From contig NZ_AMRV01000009.1 in NCBI RefSeq assembly GCF_000342165.1, forward strand, positions 1-64,000: DNA of 64,000 bases, in the 5' to 3' direction. The position numbers were made by a program, and so were the translations under genes. Shown piece by piece: positions 27,763-35,585 of this stretch. The notes beneath the pieces were generated by a model that did not search any database, had not been told where the DNA came from, and was given only the letters and a program-made list of their open reading frames with translations. Each line of letters begins with the position of its first letter. The stretch's first letter is position 1. Source of the DNA: Pacificimonas flava. GTDB lineage: Bacteria; Pseudomonadota; Alphaproteobacteria; Sphingomonadales; Sphingomonadaceae.

Positions 27763-29325
27763 GTGTCGGCAACGGTGCAGGCGAATACGCCCTGCCTGGT
27801 CGGTGCGGCGCAATTTGTCGGGCGGGAGGAGGACCCGGCGAGGGCCCTCTCTCCCGCCGATATGCTGGCGCGCGTCGCCGCCGATGCGCTTGCGGACGCC
27901 GCGCGCTCCTCCGCGGAGCCGTTGGTGGCGGCAGCGGCGCTGGCGCGGCAGATCGACACGCTGGCCGCCATTCGCCTGTTCGCGGACAGCGGCGCGGGCG
28001 CCTTCGCCTCCCCCTTCGGCACCTATGAAAACTTGCCATGGTCGGTGGCGCAGCGGCTTTCGGCAGATCCGGCACATCTGATCTACGGCCCCGTCGGCGG
28101 CAACACGCCGCAAATGCTGATCAACATGCTGGCCGAGCGCATCTGGCGCGGTGAGGCAGAGATGTGCCTGCTGGTCGGCGGAGAGGCGCTGCGCACACAG
28201 GCAAGGGCCGCGAAGGCGGGGTTGACCCTTGACTGGGGAGAGGCCGCGCCCGCACCGCCCGAACAGCCGGTCGACGATGTCCGCATGCTCTCCGGGCATG
28301 AGGCGAAGCATGGCCTCGCCCTGCCGGTGAACGTCTACCCGCTTTTCGAAACGGCGTTCGGCGCGGCGCGGGGCTGGGATCCGGACACCCACGTGCAGCG
28401 CATTGGCGCGCTGATGGCCCCCTTCAGCGAAGTGGCGGCAGAGAACCCCTATGCGCAGGTGCGTGAGGCGCGGACGGCGGCGGAACTGGTGACGCCCTCC
28501 GCGGACAATCGCTGGATCGCCTGGCCGTACACCAAATATCTTGTGTCGAACCTGTTCGTCGATCAGGCGGGCGCCGTCCTGATGATGTCGTCGGCGAAGG
28601 CGGACGAACTCGGCATCCCGGATGCCGGGCGGGTCTATCTGCACGGCAGCGCCGACACGCACGAAAAGCTGCTGCCCGTGGACCGCCCGGACTATGCCCG
28701 CTGTCCCGCCATCCGCATCGGCGCCGCGCATGCGTTGGCGCAGGCCGGCATCGGCGCGAACGACCTGAATATCGTCGACCTCTACTCCTGTTTCCCCGTC
28801 GCGGTGGAACTGGCCGCGCAGGAAATCGGGCTGTCGACCGACGATCCGGCGCGGCTGACCCAAACCGGAGGGCTCCCCTATTTCGGCGGTGCGGGCAACG
28901 CCTATTCGATGCACGGCATCGCCGAAATCTTCGCGAAGTGCCGCGCCGCGCCGGACCGCTGGGGCTTCGTCTTCGCCAATGGCGGCTATCTGACGAAACA
29001 CAGTTTCGGCGTCTACAGCGGTCGGCCGGGCTATGGCGAGCGGGCCGAGCCGGCCAGCTATCAGGCAGAGATCGACGCCATGCCCTCCCCTGCCCTAGCC
29101 GAAGCACCGCTGGGCGCGGGGGTCATCGAGGCCTATACGGTGGTGCACGACCGCGGCGGCGCCAGGTTCGCGATCATCATCGGCGGGCTTGGCGAAAACG
29201 GCGGCGGCGACCGCTTCCTCGCCAATATGACGGAGGGTCTCGGGGCACTGATGCAGGCGAATGCCGTCGGCCGCAGGATCACCGTCAGCGCCGGCGACAA
29301 GATCAACCGGGCCGTGCTGGCCTGA
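27763..29325 (+). CDS. Thiolase-like protein (TLP1-type) with C-terminal OB-like domain
   Basis: A 520-residue thiolase-superfamily protein annotated in many genomes as acetyl-CoA acetyltransferase. VGAAQFVGREED begins the first thiolase domain; where a thiolase has its nucleophilic Cys this protein reads VGGNTPQMLINM, so that Cys is missing. NIVDLYSCFPVAVELAAQEIG and GGAGNAYSMHGIAEI (His loop) are retained, and residues from about 400 form an additional beta-rich C-terminal domain (YTVVHDRGGARFAIIIG). The pattern fits thiolase-like protein type 1 rather than a degradative thiolase. GTG start at 27763. Confidence 0.82.
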   Translation: MSATVQANTPCLVGAAQFVGREEDPARALSPADMLARVAADALADAARSSAEPLVAAAALARQIDTLAAIRLFADSGAGAFASPFGTYENLPWSVAQRLSADPAHLIYGPVGGNTPQMLINMLAERIWRGEAEMCLLVGGEALRTQARAAKAGLTLDWGEAAPAPPEQPVDDVRMLSGHEAKHGLALPVNVYPLFETAFGAARGWDPDTHVQRIGALMAPFSEVAAENPYAQVREARTAAELVTPSADNRWIAWPYTKYLVSNLFVDQAGAVLMMSSAKADELGIPDAGRVYLHGSADTHEKLLPVDRPDYARCPAIRIGAAHALAQAGIGANDLNIVDLYSCFPVAVELAAQEIGLSTDDPARLTQTGGLPYFGGAGNAYSMHGIAEIFAKCRAAPDRWGFVFANGGYLTKHSFGVYSGRPGYGERAEPASYQAEIDAMPSPALAEAPLGAGVIEAYTVVHDRGGARFAIIIGGLGENGGGDRFLANMTEGLGALMQANAVGRRITVSAGDKINRAVLA

Positions 29326-29867
29326 AACGGCTCGCCGTCTTCGGCCAACCCTCCGAGGTCCGATTTCCCCGGGTGCTGGACCCCGGCCTTCGCAGGGGTG
29401 ACGGTATCATAAAGCGAAGATCAGGCAGGTTCTCGTCGCCCCTGCGGAGGCAGGGGCCCATCGCGCGGACCAGCGTTCCGGCGGGGGAGCGGGTGAACGG
29501 TGCGGCCTTGGTCCCACGCGGTCCGCGTTGCCTCCCGATGGGTGTCGGCGAACACCGGCACAGGTAGACCCCTGCCTGCGCAAGGCTAACGGGAGTATAA
29601 AGCGGAGATCACGCAGATTTTCGTCGCCCCTGCGGAGGCAGGGGCCCATCACGCAGACCCGCGGTCCGGCGGCGGACCGGATGAACCGTGGGTCTTGGCC
29701 TCACGCGGTCCGCATTGCCCCCCCCGATGGGTGTCGGCGGAAACGGGCACAGGTGGGCCCCTGCCTTCGCAGGGGCGACGGTTTGGCAAAATGAGGCGGA
29801 ATTCGCCGTCCCGGCGGACGCAGGGGCTGGGGCGCCGTCGGAGCGGCCCGAGACCAAAAGGAGATCT
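29326..29867. repeat. Repeat-rich intergenic region with about 188-base tandem units
   Basis: No gene is visible. Two diverged copies of a unit of about 188 bases start near 29373 and 29564, and a partial third copy starts near 29753. Each unit opens with a CCCCTGCCTTCGCAGGGG-type palindrome (29378, 29566, 29756) and carries an oppositely oriented TCGTCGCCCCTGCGGAGGCAGG element (29433, 29621). Between these, phrases such as CACGCGGTCCGC and GATGGGTGTCGGCG are repeated. The region separates the thiolase-like gene from a convergent lipoprotein gene. Confidence 0.85.
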
Positions 29868-30773
29868 TTACTCCATGCGGCGGACGGAGAGGCCGCGCGC
29901 GGCGAGCGCAGACTGAACATTGTCCTTGCCCGCAAGATGACCGGCGCCGACAGCCACGAAGACCGTTCCGGGCCTCGCCATGCGCGCCTCGATCTTTTCC
30001 GCCCAGTCACGGTTACGACCGACCAGAATCCGTTCCCGTAGCACCGGATCGTCCATGTCGTCATTCACAACCTTGTCGAGCGCATCGAGATCGCCCCGTC
30101 GCCAGGCATCGACCATGCCCGCTGCAACCGTCTCCGCCTGATCCATCTCGTCGAGCGCCTGTTCCAGAAAGGCGATCTGCTCCGCCTCCGGCAGGCTGTC
30201 GAACAGGCCAAGCTGATATTCCATAGTCTCGAAGCCGCTGATCGGCTTACCGGCATCCGCCGCCGCCTGCTGCAGCCGTGCCTCGACCCCGCCCTCAGCC
30301 GTCATGCCGAGCTTCGCGAAGGTAAGCGCGGAGAGGTTCATGCCGGCGAACCACGGATCCATGACTTCGAAGCCGGATGCGGGAACACCCAATTCCTGAA
30401 GCTCTGCGGTCAGACGCGCATGATACTCCGGGGACAGCGTCTCGCTGAGCGGCGGGCCGTCCGTATCGATGGCCTTTGCCATGACGATCTTCTGCAACTC
30501 GGCATCGCCGGGGGAAACCGCCTCGACGATCAGTTCGTCGCTGGCCTGGAACGCGGCCTCGACCTGATCGTGGAACCAGCTCTTGTCCTCGCCCAGAATG
30601 TGGATCGTGCCGAACAGGTAGATCTTCGTGTCCTCGTCCTCCACCAGGAACAGCGCTGGGTTCGCATCCTGCGGCGCTTCGGCGGGAGTCGGCGGAGCGG
30701 CAGCGGTCGGCGCGGCGGCGCAGGCGCTGAGGAGCGCGGCACCGATGGCACCGTTCAGAAGGGACTTCAGCAT
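29868..30773 (-). CDS. TraB/GumN family lipoprotein
   Basis: A 301-residue lipoprotein of the TraB/GumN (COG3735) group, a fold related to Tiki metalloproteases. A signal ending LLSACAAAP gives a lipobox with the lipidated Cys near residue 18. Family motifs are LFLVEDEDTKIYLFGTIHIL (the GTIH His), AFQASDELIVEA and the C-terminal RNRDWAEKIEARMARPGTVFVAVGAGHLAGKDNVQSAL with its GAGHL His. Function in bacteria is unknown; a metal-dependent protease has been suggested for the fold. ATG at 30773 gives the normal signal peptide; the upstream ATG at 30806 is less likely. Confidence 0.88.
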   Translation of the reverse strand: MLKSLLNGAIGAALLSACAAAPTAAAPPTPAEAPQDANPALFLVEDEDTKIYLFGTIHILGEDKSWFHDQVEAAFQASDELIVEAVSPGDAELQKIVMAKAIDTDGPPLSETLSPEYHARLTAELQELGVPASGFEVMDPWFAGMNLSALTFAKLGMTAEGGVEARLQQAAADAGKPISGFETMEYQLGLFDSLPEAEQIAFLEQALDEMDQAETVAAGMVDAWRRGDLDALDKVVNDDMDDPVLRERILVGRNRDWAEKIEARMARPGTVFVAVGAGHLAGKDNVQSALAARGLSVRRME

Positions 30774-30860
30774 GGGAAACTCTCCTAGGGCCGCGCCTCT
30801 TAACAAGGTCTGACGCCCACCCCCTTGCGGCGGGAGGCGGGCCGTTTAAGCAGTCGAGAC

Positions 30861-31952
30861 ATGCATATAGGTATCCTTACCGGCGGCGGCGACGTGCCCG
30901 GCCTCAATCCCTGCATCCGCTCCGTCGTGCTGAACGCGGACGACCGAGGCTGGACGGTCACCGGGTTCCGTCGGGGCTGGGCCGGCGTCCTCGCCATCGA
31001 TCCGGCCGATCACGCAAGTATCGCGGAAAACACGATCCAGCTGACACGCGGCGGCGTGCGCGGGCTCGACCGTATGGGCGGCACCGTACTCCACACCAGC
31101 CGCGTCGATCCGCGCAACGCGGACGGCGACCGGACGCAGCATGTGCTGGAGGTGATGCAGGCGCTGGGCGTCGATGCCATGGTGACGCTGGGCGGCGACG
31201 GCACGCTGCGCTTCACCGCCCATCTGGCCAGCCTGGGATTCCCCGCCATCGGCATTCCGAAGACGATGGACAATGACGTGCGCGGCACCGACACGTGCAT
31301 CGGTTTCTCCACCGCCGTCTCCCGCTCGGTCGAGGCCATCAACGCGCTGCGCACCACGACCGAAAGCCACGAGCGCATCGCCGTCGTCGAACTGTTCGGC
31401 AGGCGCTCCGGCGAGACGGCGCTTCTTGCCGGATTCCTGGCGCAGGTCGACCGCACCGTCATTGCAGAGGTGCCGGTGGACCTCGACACGCTGATGCCGC
31501 TGCTGGAGCGCGACAAGAGCGACCATGACGGCCGCTATGCCATCATGGTCGTGTCGGAAGGCGCGCATCTGGCGGGCGCGGAGGAGCGCGACATGAGCCT
31601 TGCCGGCACCGCGCGGGAGGATGTGGGCATCGGCTTCACCATCGCGCGCGCCATCGAGGAGCGCACCGCGCACCGAACCATCGTCCAGCAGCTTGCCTAT
31701 CTGATGCGGGCGGGAGAGCCGGATGCGCTGGACCGCATGATCGGCCTCGCCTTCGGTGCCATGGCCGTGCAGCTGATCGAGCGCGGCGAATATGGCCGGC
31801 TGGTGGGGCTGGTCGACGGCAATTACGGTCACAATTCCATCGACATCGTCAAGGAAGGCTCGCGCCAGGTCGACGTCGAACGGCTGTACGATCCGGCCAC
31901 ATACCGCGCGCGCCTGCGCGATATCGCCGGCATGCCGATGTTTCTTTACTAG
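30861..31952 (+). CDS. 6-phosphofructokinase, group III (mixed-type) family
   Basis: A 363-residue phosphofructokinase. ILTGGGDVPGLNPCIRSVV binds the nucleotide, TLGGDGTLRF carries the residue that decides the phosphate donor (Gly after GGD, as in ATP enzymes; PPi enzymes have Asp), and IGIPKTMDNDVRGTD is the catalytic loop with Lys, as in PPi or mixed-group enzymes. Gly plus Lys is the group III combination usually ATP-dependent. RVVELFGRRSGETALLAG binds the sugar phosphate. The sequence itself is seen; donor preference is inferred. ATG at 30861 follows a palindrome-free spacer. Confidence 0.88.
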   Translation: MHIGILTGGGDVPGLNPCIRSVVLNADDRGWTVTGFRRGWAGVLAIDPADHASIAENTIQLTRGGVRGLDRMGGTVLHTSRVDPRNADGDRTQHVLEVMQALGVDAMVTLGGDGTLRFTAHLASLGFPAIGIPKTMDNDVRGTDTCIGFSTAVSRSVEAINALRTTTESHERIAVVELFGRRSGETALLAGFLAQVDRTVIAEVPVDLDTLMPLLERDKSDHDGRYAIMVVSEGAHLAGAEERDMSLAGTAREDVGIGFTIARAIEERTAHRTIVQQLAYLMRAGEPDALDRMIGLAFGAMAVQLIERGEYGRLVGLVDGNYGHNSIDIVKEGSRQVDVERLYDPATYRARLRDIAGMPMFLY

Positions 31953-31990
31953 ACGCGGTCGACTCCCTCTTTACCGGCACCGCGACCCGG

Positions 31991-32010
31991 TGTATTGGTA
32001 CGGCAATACA
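31991..32010 (+). promoter_or_regulatory. Perfect inverted repeat upstream of the DUF2807 gene
   Basis: TGTATTGGTACGGCAATACA has perfect 7-base arms (TGTATTG/CAATACA) around a 6-base centre, 20 bases before the start codon. The size and symmetry suit a dimeric repressor operator. No regulator gene stands next to it, so the binder is unknown. Confidence 0.45.
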
Positions 32011-32029
32011 GCCTTGGGAGTTGCCTTTC

Positions 32030-32743
32030 ATGAAAACCATCTTCGGCGGTCTGCCCGTCGCCACCGCCCTGACCGCAGCCGTTGCCGCCACTGTTGCCGT
32101 GCCGGCAGATGCCGCCACGCGCAGCTATGACGTCGGCGCCTTCGAAAAGATCGGCGTTCGCGGCGCGTACGACGTCGTCGTTCGCAGCGGACAGACCGCA
32201 AGCGTTCGGGCAGAGGGCGACGAGGACGACCTGGCGCATCTGGTCGTCCGCAACGACGGCGATAAACTGATCGTCGAACGCGAAAAGACGCGCGGCATCA
32301 GCCTGTGGGACAATGAGGGGCCCGTGCGCGTGCTGGTCACGGTTCCGCAGCTGAACGGCGCGGACCTGGCCGGGTCGGGCGATCTGGTCGTCGACCGGAT
32401 GGAGGGCGACAGCGTCGGCCTGTCGCTTGCCGGATCGGGCAATCTGAAGGTCGGCGCGATCGAGGCGGAGCGGGCGAAGCTGAACATCGCGGGATCGGGC
32501 GATCTGACTGCCGGCGGCTCATGCAGCAGCGGGTCGGTCTCGATCGCCGGCAGCGGCGACGTGCTGGGCCAGAACCTGACGTGTCGCACCGTTTCCGTCA
32601 GCGTCGCCGGGTCGGGCAACGTCCAGATCCGCGCCACCGACACGGCGAAGGCCAGCATCATGGGGTCTGGCGATGTCACGATCACCGGCGGCGCCAAGTG
32701 CCGCAGCAGCGTGATGGGCTCCGGCGACCTGAAGTGCAGCTAG
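32030..32743 (+). CDS. Secreted DUF2807 (GIN-domain) beta-helix protein
   Basis: A 237-residue exported protein with a signal peptide ending near VPADAAT, followed by the DUF2807 domain. Repeated G-S-G-D/N turns (LAGSGDLVV, LAGSGNLKV, IAGSGDLTA, IAGSGDVLG, VAGSGNVQI, IMGSGDVTI, VMGSGDLKC) space strands of a right-handed beta-helix that runs to the C-terminus. Proteins of this family are called putative auto-transporter adhesin heads but their role is not established. ATG at 32030 (MKTIFGG) is preferred over the one nine bases earlier because GGGAG sits at suitable distance and the signal peptide is better. Confidence 0.88.
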   Translation: MKTIFGGLPVATALTAAVAATVAVPADAATRSYDVGAFEKIGVRGAYDVVVRSGQTASVRAEGDEDDLAHLVVRNDGDKLIVEREKTRGISLWDNEGPVRVLVTVPQLNGADLAGSGDLVVDRMEGDSVGLSLAGSGNLKVGAIEAERAKLNIAGSGDLTAGGSCSSGSVSIAGSGDVLGQNLTCRTVSVSVAGSGNVQIRATDTAKASIMGSGDVTITGGAKCRSSVMGSGDLKCS

Positions 32744-32752
32744 GTTGAAGAA

Positions 32753-32780
32753 AAGGCGCCCAAGATCGTGGCTGCGCCTT
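32753..32780. terminator. Short stem-loop between convergent genes
   Basis: AAGGCGC at 32753-32759 pairs with GCGCCTT at 32774-32780 around a 14-base loop. It lies just after the DUF2807 gene and overlaps the stop of the DUF1489 gene on the other strand. The flanking A- and T-tracts are short, so it would be a weak bidirectional terminator. Confidence 0.35.
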
Positions 32781-33198
32781 AAAGCAGGCCGAGGCCGGCA
32801 AGCTCCCTGACCAGCGACTGCGGCATGTTGCCGAGGTCGACCGGGCCGCCGAGCATGTCGGCGGGCTTGTTCCTGTCCTCGAGATAGCGCCATCCCTGAT
32901 GCGCGCGCTTCCGGCGCGGTTTGACGGGCACCATTTCGGCATCCAGCCAGATACAGCATTCGGTGCCTTTGGCGGTCTGGCGCTCCTCGAATCCGAGGAT
33001 TTCCTGCCGCACCGTCAGCTGGTGCGCGATGATCCAGAAAAGCGAACCCCCGACGAGTTCGTCCGCACGCTTCGGCCGATAGCGGGTGAAGATGGGATTG
33101 GCCGCGCGCCCTCCATATTCATGCAAGCGGCCGCGATTGCGATCCTCCAGCACGCTGAGATGCGCGCACTGCACCGCCGTTTTCGTCATGTGAAGCAC
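32779..33198 (-). CDS. DUF1489 family protein
   Basis: A protein of about 139 residues of the DUF1489 family, confined mainly to alphaproteobacteria and of unknown function. LHMTKTAVQCAHLSVLEDR, TRYRPKRADELVGGSLFWIIAHQLTVRQEILGF (typical of the family) and the C-terminal KPRRKRAHQGWRYLEDRNKPADM segment are the basis. The start is uncertain: TTG 33204, GTG 33198 and ATG 33189 are all in frame. GTG 33198 gives MLHMTKTAV, closest to homologues. Downstream of mgtE's opposite end, it reads in the same direction as mgtE. Confidence 0.75.
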   Translation of the reverse strand: MLHMTKTAVQCAHLSVLEDRNRGRLHEYGGRAANPIFTRYRPKRADELVGGSLFWIIAHQLTVRQEILGFEERQTAKGTECCIWLDAEMVPVKPRRKRAHQGWRYLEDRNKPADMLGGPVDLGNMPQSLVRELAGLGLL

Positions 33199-33255
33199 GC
33201 GCAATCAGATAGGCGCGGCAGGAACCGTCACAAGGGGGGGCTCACAAAGGAAGCG

Positions 33256-34680
33256 CTACAAGAGAACGATGCTGGCAAGGCCCAGGAACATGAAAAAGCC
33301 CATGACGTCCGTCGTCATGGTCACGAACACGGAGGAGGAAATGGCGGGATCGACGTCCGCCCGGTCGAGCGCGATGGGAATCAGCACCCCTGCAAGACCC
33401 GCGACGAAGATGTTGCCCAGCATTGCCGCAGCGATGACCACGCCCAGGAGCGGCATCGAAAAGTAAAGCGCCGCGCCGAGTCCGATCAGACAGGCGATGG
33501 CGAGGCCGTTGATGATCGCCACGCGGATTTCCTTGATGATCGTGCGGCGCGTGTTCGAGGATGTCAGTTCGTCCGTCGCCAGAGCGCGCACCGTGACGGT
33601 CATCGTCTGGGTCGCGGCATTGCCGCCCAGCGAGGCGACGATGGGCATCAGGATCGCAAGCGCGACCATTTGTTCGATCGTACCGGCGAACAATCCGATC
33701 ACGACCGAGGCGATGACGGCGGTGCCCAGATTGATGACCAGCCAGCGCAGGCGCTGCCGCACGATATCGCGCGTGCGCTCGTGGATGCCGCCCTCTTCGG
33801 CGCCGGACAGGCGGCGAATATCCTCGTCGGCCTCCTGCTGAATGATGTGCAGGATGTCGTCGACGGTGATCATGCCCACCAGGCGTTCGCTCGCGTCGAC
33901 GACGGCGGCGGAAATGAGCCCGTATTTCTGGAAGCGCAACGCCACTTCCTCCTGGTCCATGCCGACCGGGACCAGGGTCTGCTCCCCCTCCATGATCTGC
34001 GCGACCGGCGTGGTGCGCGGCGAGCGCAGAAGGTGCGACAGGCGCAGCGTACCGATGGGATGGTGGCGCGCGTCGACGACGTAGATTTCCCAGAAATCGT
34101 CTGTCAGCGCGTCAGGCTCCGCGCCGCGCAGATAATCGATCACTCGCCCGACGTCCCAATCCTGCGGCACGGCGATCAGGTCGCGCTGCATCAGGCGGCC
34201 GGCGGACTCCTCGGGATAGCCGAGCGCTTCCTCGATCGCCGCGCGCTCGTCGGGTTCGAGGGCGCGGAGCACGGCCTGCTTGTCCGCCTCGTCCAGATCC
34301 TCGACGATGGCGACGGCATCGTCGGTCTCCAGCCCCCCCAGAACCTCCGCGACCTGTTCTGGCGGCAGCATGTCGATCAGGTCCTCGCGGACCTCGTCGT
34401 CCATTTCCGCCAGCACTTCCGGGTCGAGCTGATCGCCGAGCGCGGCGGCAAGCGCGGCGCGGTCCTGCGGCGCGAACTGCTCGATCAGGTCAGCGATGTC
34501 GGCATTGTGAAGCGGCGCGGCGAGGGCCTGCACCTCCTCATCGTCGCCGCGCTCCAGCGCCTCCTCGACCTCCTGAACGAAGCTCTGCTTCAGCTGGCCG
34601 TCCTCGAGCGCATCCTGCCGCGCGGGGTCCTTGACCTCGCCGTCCGTTGCGGACTCGGAAATGGCATCGGGGGCGCTCAT
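33256..34680 (-). CDS. mgtE: Magnesium transporter MgtE
   Basis: A 474-residue MgtE Mg2+ channel. The N-terminal helical sensor domain (about 20-150, with LADLIEQFAPQDRAAL and ILDEADKQAVLRALEPDERAAI), a CBS pair (about 155-280, RLMQRDLIAVPQDWDVGRVIDYLR and GMITVDDILHIIQ) and five transmembrane helices (from about 305, including MPIVASLGGNAATQTMTVTVRAL, the pore-lining conserved segment) appear in order. It gates by Mg2+ binding between the cytosolic domains. No Mg2+ riboswitch is seen upstream. Confidence 0.95.
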   Translation of the reverse strand: MSAPDAISESATDGEVKDPARQDALEDGQLKQSFVQEVEEALERGDDEEVQALAAPLHNADIADLIEQFAPQDRAALAAALGDQLDPEVLAEMDDEVREDLIDMLPPEQVAEVLGGLETDDAVAIVEDLDEADKQAVLRALEPDERAAIEEALGYPEESAGRLMQRDLIAVPQDWDVGRVIDYLRGAEPDALTDDFWEIYVVDARHHPIGTLRLSHLLRSPRTTPVAQIMEGEQTLVPVGMDQEEVALRFQKYGLISAAVVDASERLVGMITVDDILHIIQQEADEDIRRLSGAEEGGIHERTRDIVRQRLRWLVINLGTAVIASVVIGLFAGTIEQMVALAILMPIVASLGGNAATQTMTVTVRALATDELTSSNTRRTIIKEIRVAIINGLAIACLIGLGAALYFSMPLLGVVIAAAMLGNIFVAGLAGVLIPIALDRADVDPAISSSVFVTMTTDVMGFFMFLGLASIVLL

Positions 34681-34706
34681 TCAGCGCTTATAGCGCTCGC
34701 CGGGCG

Positions 34707-35462
34707 CTAGAAAAGTTCAGTCTGCCGCGAAACGGCCGGCGCCGGCAGAGCCCCCGCGCCTCGCCGTTCCAGATGCAGGCGCGCGGTGTAGCGGACGTCT
34801 CCGTCGCGGTCGCGGGACAGTTCCTCCAGCCGCGCTGTCGGCAACTCCTCGAACGCCGTGCCGCGATCCTCGCCCTGCCGCACGCGGGGCAGCAGGCCGG
34901 GCAGCGCCGACCATTCGATAAGCTGCTCCACGCTCGCCTCCGCCAGCATGTCGCGCACATGATGCGCGGTGACATAGGCGTCGGGAAAGGCACGGTGCAC
35001 CGGCAGGCCGAGTTCGCGGTCGAGACCGACGGGCTGCCGCCAATAGCGCAGCACCTGATTGGAAAAGCCCGGACTGTCCGGCCAAAGGCGGAGCGCGCAC
35101 TTCCAGGTGCAGATCCATGCCGCGCCCTGCGTCAGTTCGGGCGTGCAGAACTGCTGCTCGAACGCGGCTCGGTGCGCGACGAGCGCGGTGAAGCCGCCGG
35201 GGCGCCGTAGAACGTCTGGCGCGGTGTCCTGCCAGCGCGGCGCGCCGGCGACATCCGCATCGACGATATGATGGACGGCCTGCGTAATCGCGGGGATATC
35301 GCGGCCGGGGTCGATCAGAAAGGCGCCGCGACCCTTCGCGATGCGCCAGACGCCCTCGGCATCGAGCTCGAGATCCTGCCAGCCGATTTCGCAGACGCCG
35401 TGCGCAGGGGGGCGGGAGCCGGTGGTTTCCAAATCGACAACGCGTATGGGCGGAACGGACAT
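34707..35462 (-). CDS. DnaQ-like 3'-5' exonuclease domain protein
   Basis: A 251-residue protein with a DEDDh exonuclease domain in its N-terminal two thirds. Motif I is VVDLETTGSRP near residue 8, a likely motif II is LVAHRAAFEQQF near residue 93 and motif III is the HRAFPDAYVTAHHV stretch near residue 156, containing His and Asp. This is closest to the exodeoxyribonuclease X/3'-5' exonuclease group. The C-terminal 80 residues have no recognisable domain (RYTARLHLERRG). The substrate (DNA or RNA) is unclear. It precedes mgtE on the same strand by 26 bases. Confidence 0.75.
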   Translation of the reverse strand: MSVPPIRVVDLETTGSRPPAHGVCEIGWQDLELDAEGVWRIAKGRGAFLIDPGRDIPAITQAVHHIVDADVAGAPRWQDTAPDVLRRPGGFTALVAHRAAFEQQFCTPELTQGAAWICTWKCALRLWPDSPGFSNQVLRYWRQPVGLDRELGLPVHRAFPDAYVTAHHVRDMLAEASVEQLIEWSALPGLLPRVRQGEDRGTAFEELPTARLEELSRDRDGDVRYTARLHLERRGAGALPAPAVSRQTELF

Positions 35463-35496
35463 ACCTGTCCTATGCCATGTTCGCCGCCGGGTAGAA

Positions 35497-35542
35497 ACGT
35501 CCCTCTCACCTCAAGGGAGGGAGGAAAAGGCGAGAGGGACGT
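35497..35542 (-). terminator. Strong hairpin downstream of the TonB-dependent receptor
   Basis: ACGTCCCTCTC at 35497-35507 pairs perfectly with GAGAGGGACGT at 35532-35542, an 11-bp stem with a 24-base loop. It lies 43 bases past the receptor stop; in that direction only a short TTTCT follows the stem, so termination may be weak or Rho-assisted. Confidence 0.5.
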
Positions 35543-35585
35543 CGGGGGTGAGAGCCGATTTTCGTCGGCCCTCGGGGGGACCTCC

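Noticed and set aside
32899-34710. A 603-codon plus-strand frame opposite mgtE and the DUF1489 gene
   Set aside because: Its composition (many His, Asp, Gln in antisense style) and full overlap with mgtE show it is a shadow.
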